The notes under the pieces were generated by a model, which was given only the letters and a program-made list of their open reading frames with translations, had not been told where the DNA came from and made no database searches. From VRUE01 sp963708115 (GTDB lineage: Bacteria > Actinomycetota > Thermoleophilia > Solirubrobacterales > 70-9), in contig CAVPRX010000001.1 of NCBI GenBank assembly GCA_963708115.1, positions 1,178,001-1,242,000 on the forward strand: a stretch of DNA of 64,000 bases, read 5' to 3'. The position numbers were made by a program, and so were the translations under genes. Of this stretch, positions 62,576 through 64,000 are shown one piece after another. Every line of letters begins with the position of its first letter. Position 1 is the first letter of the stretch.

Positions 62576-63223
62576 TTGGCGGGCGAGGCGGGCGGCCTCG
62601 GCGGGGCCCAGGTAGGGCAGGAGGGCGAGCTCGGCGCAATCGGGGAGAAGGTCCTCGAGCTGCTCGGCTTCGCCGGCAGCGGCCTTGCGGAAGGCGAGCG
62701 AGACCAGGGAGCCGATCGTCGAGTCCTCGGTCGAGTCGGGGAGGCGCGCGCCCTCGGGACGCTCGGCTCGGCCCTTGCGCAGCAACGGCGCCATTTCCCC
62801 CACCGCCGCGTTGAAGCGTGCGGTCACCGCAGGCCCGGCACCGCGCGACTCGACCAGGCAGAGGCGGGCGAGGTCGGGCTCGACGGCGAGGAAGCTCAGC
62901 ACAGCCCGCGTCGCGGCGACCGCCTGCTCAGACCAACCCTCGATCCCCTCGACCGCCGCGGCGACCAGCTCGCGTAGATGGTCGACGACCACCTCGAAGG
63001 CGGCCAGGAAGCACTGCTCCTTGCTCTCGAAGTTGGCGTAGAAGACCCGGCGGGAGACCTTCGCCCCCTTGACGATGTCGGTCAGGGTGACCGCGGCGTA
63101 GCCCTTCTCGGCGACAGCCTCGGCGAGACCGGCGATCAGCCGCTCACGCTGGTGGTGGGCCACCTGCTCACGGCTGAAGCCGTGACGGCCGGCGGGGAGC
63201 GGTCCTAGCTCTTCGGCTGCCAT
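62567..63223 (-). CDS. TetR family transcriptional regulator
   Basis: The 218-residue product has the helix-turn-helix as AVAEKGYAAVTLTDIVKGAK, VSRRVFYANFESKEQCFLAA. The C-terminal domain (about 85-215) includes VLSFLAVEPDLARLCLVESR and ends EQLEDLLPDCAELALLPYLG, a pattern shared with the TetR gene at the right edge. The ATG at 63223 begins MAAEELGPLPAGRHG. Its target may be the collagen-like gene or itself; no operator is proven. Confidence 0.9.
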   Translation of the reverse strand: MAAEELGPLPAGRHGFSREQVAHHQRERLIAGLAEAVAEKGYAAVTLTDIVKGAKVSRRVFYANFESKEQCFLAAFEVVVDHLRELVAAAVEGIEGWSEQAVAATRAVLSFLAVEPDLARLCLVESRGAGPAVTARFNAAVGEMAPLLRKGRAERPEGARLPDSTEDSTIGSLVSLAFRKAAAGEAEQLEDLLPDCAELALLPYLGPAEAARLARQVA

Positions 63224-63313
63224 TTATGCGAATGCCTACGGGGGAAAGTCACATCTAGCGCACAACACGTGCGTCGCGACGATCTAGCGTCGAAGGGCCG
63301 CGAGAGCGGCGGT

Positions 63314-63385
63314 CGCCCCCGCCGGTGGACGCCGGCATCCGATATCGCAATCGGGAAAGAGAGGGTTCGATTCCCTCCGGGGGCG
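63314..63385 (+). tRNA. tRNA-like cloverleaf, non-canonical (degenerate tRNA or tRNA-like RNA)
   Basis: An 8-bp acceptor stem can form: CGCCCCCG (63314-63321) with CGGGGGCG (63378-63385). The T arm is canonical: GAGGG, TTCGATT, CCCTC (63361-63377). A D-like hairpin CCGG/CCGG (63322-63335) and an anticodon-like hairpin CCGAT/ATCGG (63339-63354) also form. But the D loop is short, the anticodon loop has six bases, and no standard anticodon can be read. No CCA is encoded. It is followed by a strong terminator, so it is probably transcribed. A decayed tRNA or a tRNA-like part of a small RNA are both possible. Confidence 0.35.
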
Positions 63386-63440
63386 CTATAGTGGATAGCG
63401 CGATATCGGAGCCAGCGCTGCACCGGCTTTCCCGATTTTT

Positions 63441-63475
63441 CGAACGGCCCGCTTCGGCGGGCCGTTCGCATTTTG
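63441..63475 (+). terminator. Strong intrinsic terminator
   Basis: CGAACGGCCCGC (63441-63452), a TTCG tetraloop, and GCGGGCCGTTCG (63457-63468) form a perfect 12-bp stem. CATTTTGAC follows, giving a short U-tract. It has no protein gene directly upstream on the plus strand, so it must end the tRNA-like transcript. Confidence 0.85.
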
Positions 63476-63548
63476 ACAATCAGGGCTTTATAAGAAAAAT
63501 CCATATAAAGACGTATAAAGGGGCCGTCAGACTACGTCGCTTCGCAAA

Positions 63549-64000
63549 CTACGCCGAGATCGCGTCGGCGACCTCGCCGGCCTCCCGCGCCGCCTCGTCC
63601 TCGCCTACGTAAGGGCGAAGGACGAACTCGAGGGTCTCGGGCAGAAGCCCGCGCAGCTTGTCCGCTTCGTCGGCGATCAGGCGCTGGCCGAGCACCCAGA
63701 CGATCCCCCCCGCCAGCGTCTCCTCGAGGCTCTCCGGCAACTCGGCCTGGCGCGGGTTGAGCTCGCGCCCGGGCCGCAGCAGCGGCGCCAGCCGTTTCAG
63801 CGCAGCCTCGTGCTTGGCCGCCGCCTCGGGGCCGGCGGCGACGGCCTCGACCAGAGCGGCCCGGGCGGCGGCGGGATGCGCGGCGACGTCTTCGAAGAGG
63901 ACGCCGAGCGCCGCCCCGACCCGGTCGGTCCAGGGACCTTCTTCGCGCTTGTAGGCGTCTTCGACCCGGCTGACGGTGCGCTCGGTCGCCGCATCGAGCA
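63549..64000 (-). CDS. TetR family regulator, C-terminal part (N-terminus beyond window)
   Basis: The frame is open from the right edge (64000) to a stop at 63549-63551, giving 150 codons. It reads as the ligand-binding half of a TetR protein: RVEDAYKREEGPWTDRVGAA, AALVEAVAAGPEAAAKHEAA, then ADKLRGLLPETLEFVLRPYV. The last segment matches the C-terminus of the TetR gene at 62567-63223. The DNA-binding part is outside the window. Confidence 0.8.
   Translation of the reverse strand, partial: LDAATERTVSRVEDAYKREEGPWTDRVGAALGVLFEDVAAHPAAARAALVEAVAAGPEAAAKHEAALKRLAPLLRPGRELNPRQAELPESLEETLAGGIVWVLGQRLIADEADKLRGLLPETLEFVLRPYVGEDEAAREAGEVADAISA

Larger units (their letters stand above)
63224..63548. 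other. Intergenic region between two TetR genes
   Basis: Apart from the cloverleaf and terminator, this 325-bp stretch contains no convincing protein gene. CCGATATCG (63339-63347) is complementary to CGATATCGG (63401-63409), which would offer an alternative fold for the transcript. The last 70 bp before 63548 show nothing clear. Confidence 0.5.

Noticed and set aside
63205..63504. A small protein on the minus strand across the tRNA-like region
   Set aside because: This is the kind of false gene commonly predicted over tRNA-like sequence; it has no domain and the region has RNA structure and a terminator.

Overview
The window is about 68% GC chromosomal DNA from a high-GC Gram-positive bacterium. 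Three traits point to the class Thermoleophilia (Solirubrobacterales-like): very large secreted beta-propeller proteins with Lys/His-rich tails, short collagen-like proteins, and many TetR regulators of one recurring C-terminal type. This placement is inference; the window has no rRNA gene. GTG and TTG starts are common, as are 4-nt stop/start overlaps. Several promoters appear to give leaderless or nearly leaderless mRNA.

Layout. 1-5.5 kb: a TetR gene cut by the left edge, divergent from a membrane-protein/PNPOx operon; a coiled-coil membrane protein; a membrane PAS-GGDEF diguanylate cyclase; and an ECF41 sigma factor coupled to an epimerase behind a match to the ECF41 promoter. 5.6-15.9 kb: a secreted VWA protein, a DHFR-like reductase, a DEAD-box helicase operon, a DMT/NIPA-like transporter, a lipoprotein, a secreted lipase, a DUF5996 protein, an alpha/beta hydrolase, a prephenate-dehydratase-fold protein, an SDR and a small membrane protein. 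15.9-22.7 kb: an alpha/beta-hydrolase/adenylate-cyclase fusion, MarR with a three-gene ABC exporter, and a frameshifted MFS exporter divergent from an HxlR-type regulator. 22.7-28.7 kb: a secreted SGNH hydrolase and a damage-inducible mutasome (dnaE2, a DUF6504-like gene, a 5'-truncated imuB with a LexA box). The mutasome is interrupted by an opposite-strand DUF6883-like/DUF4926-like pair that looks like a toxin-antitoxin or toxin-immunity unit. 28.8-34.4 kb: a tyrosinase operon, an ATPase with a DUF234-like domain, a VapBC-type pair, a TetR gene, and repeated promoter-leader elements.

34.4-62.3 kb is the surface or secretome part. It begins with an about 1800-residue S53 protease whose downstream region looks like a six-bladed NHL propeller nested inside a second, seven-unit propeller. 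After a PucR-like regulator comes an about 20 kb block on the minus strand made of a two-gene module (B then A) present three times in tandem. All six genes are linked by 4-nt stop/start overlaps. B proteins are double-propeller secreted proteins. A proteins carry four copies of a domain I do not recognise. A collagen-like protein precedes the block. The right edge holds two TetR genes and, between them, a tRNA-like cloverleaf followed by a strong terminator.

The best candidate for an undescribed system is the triplicated B-A secreted module. The toxin-like insertion in the mutasome and the three-copy promoter-leader element come next.
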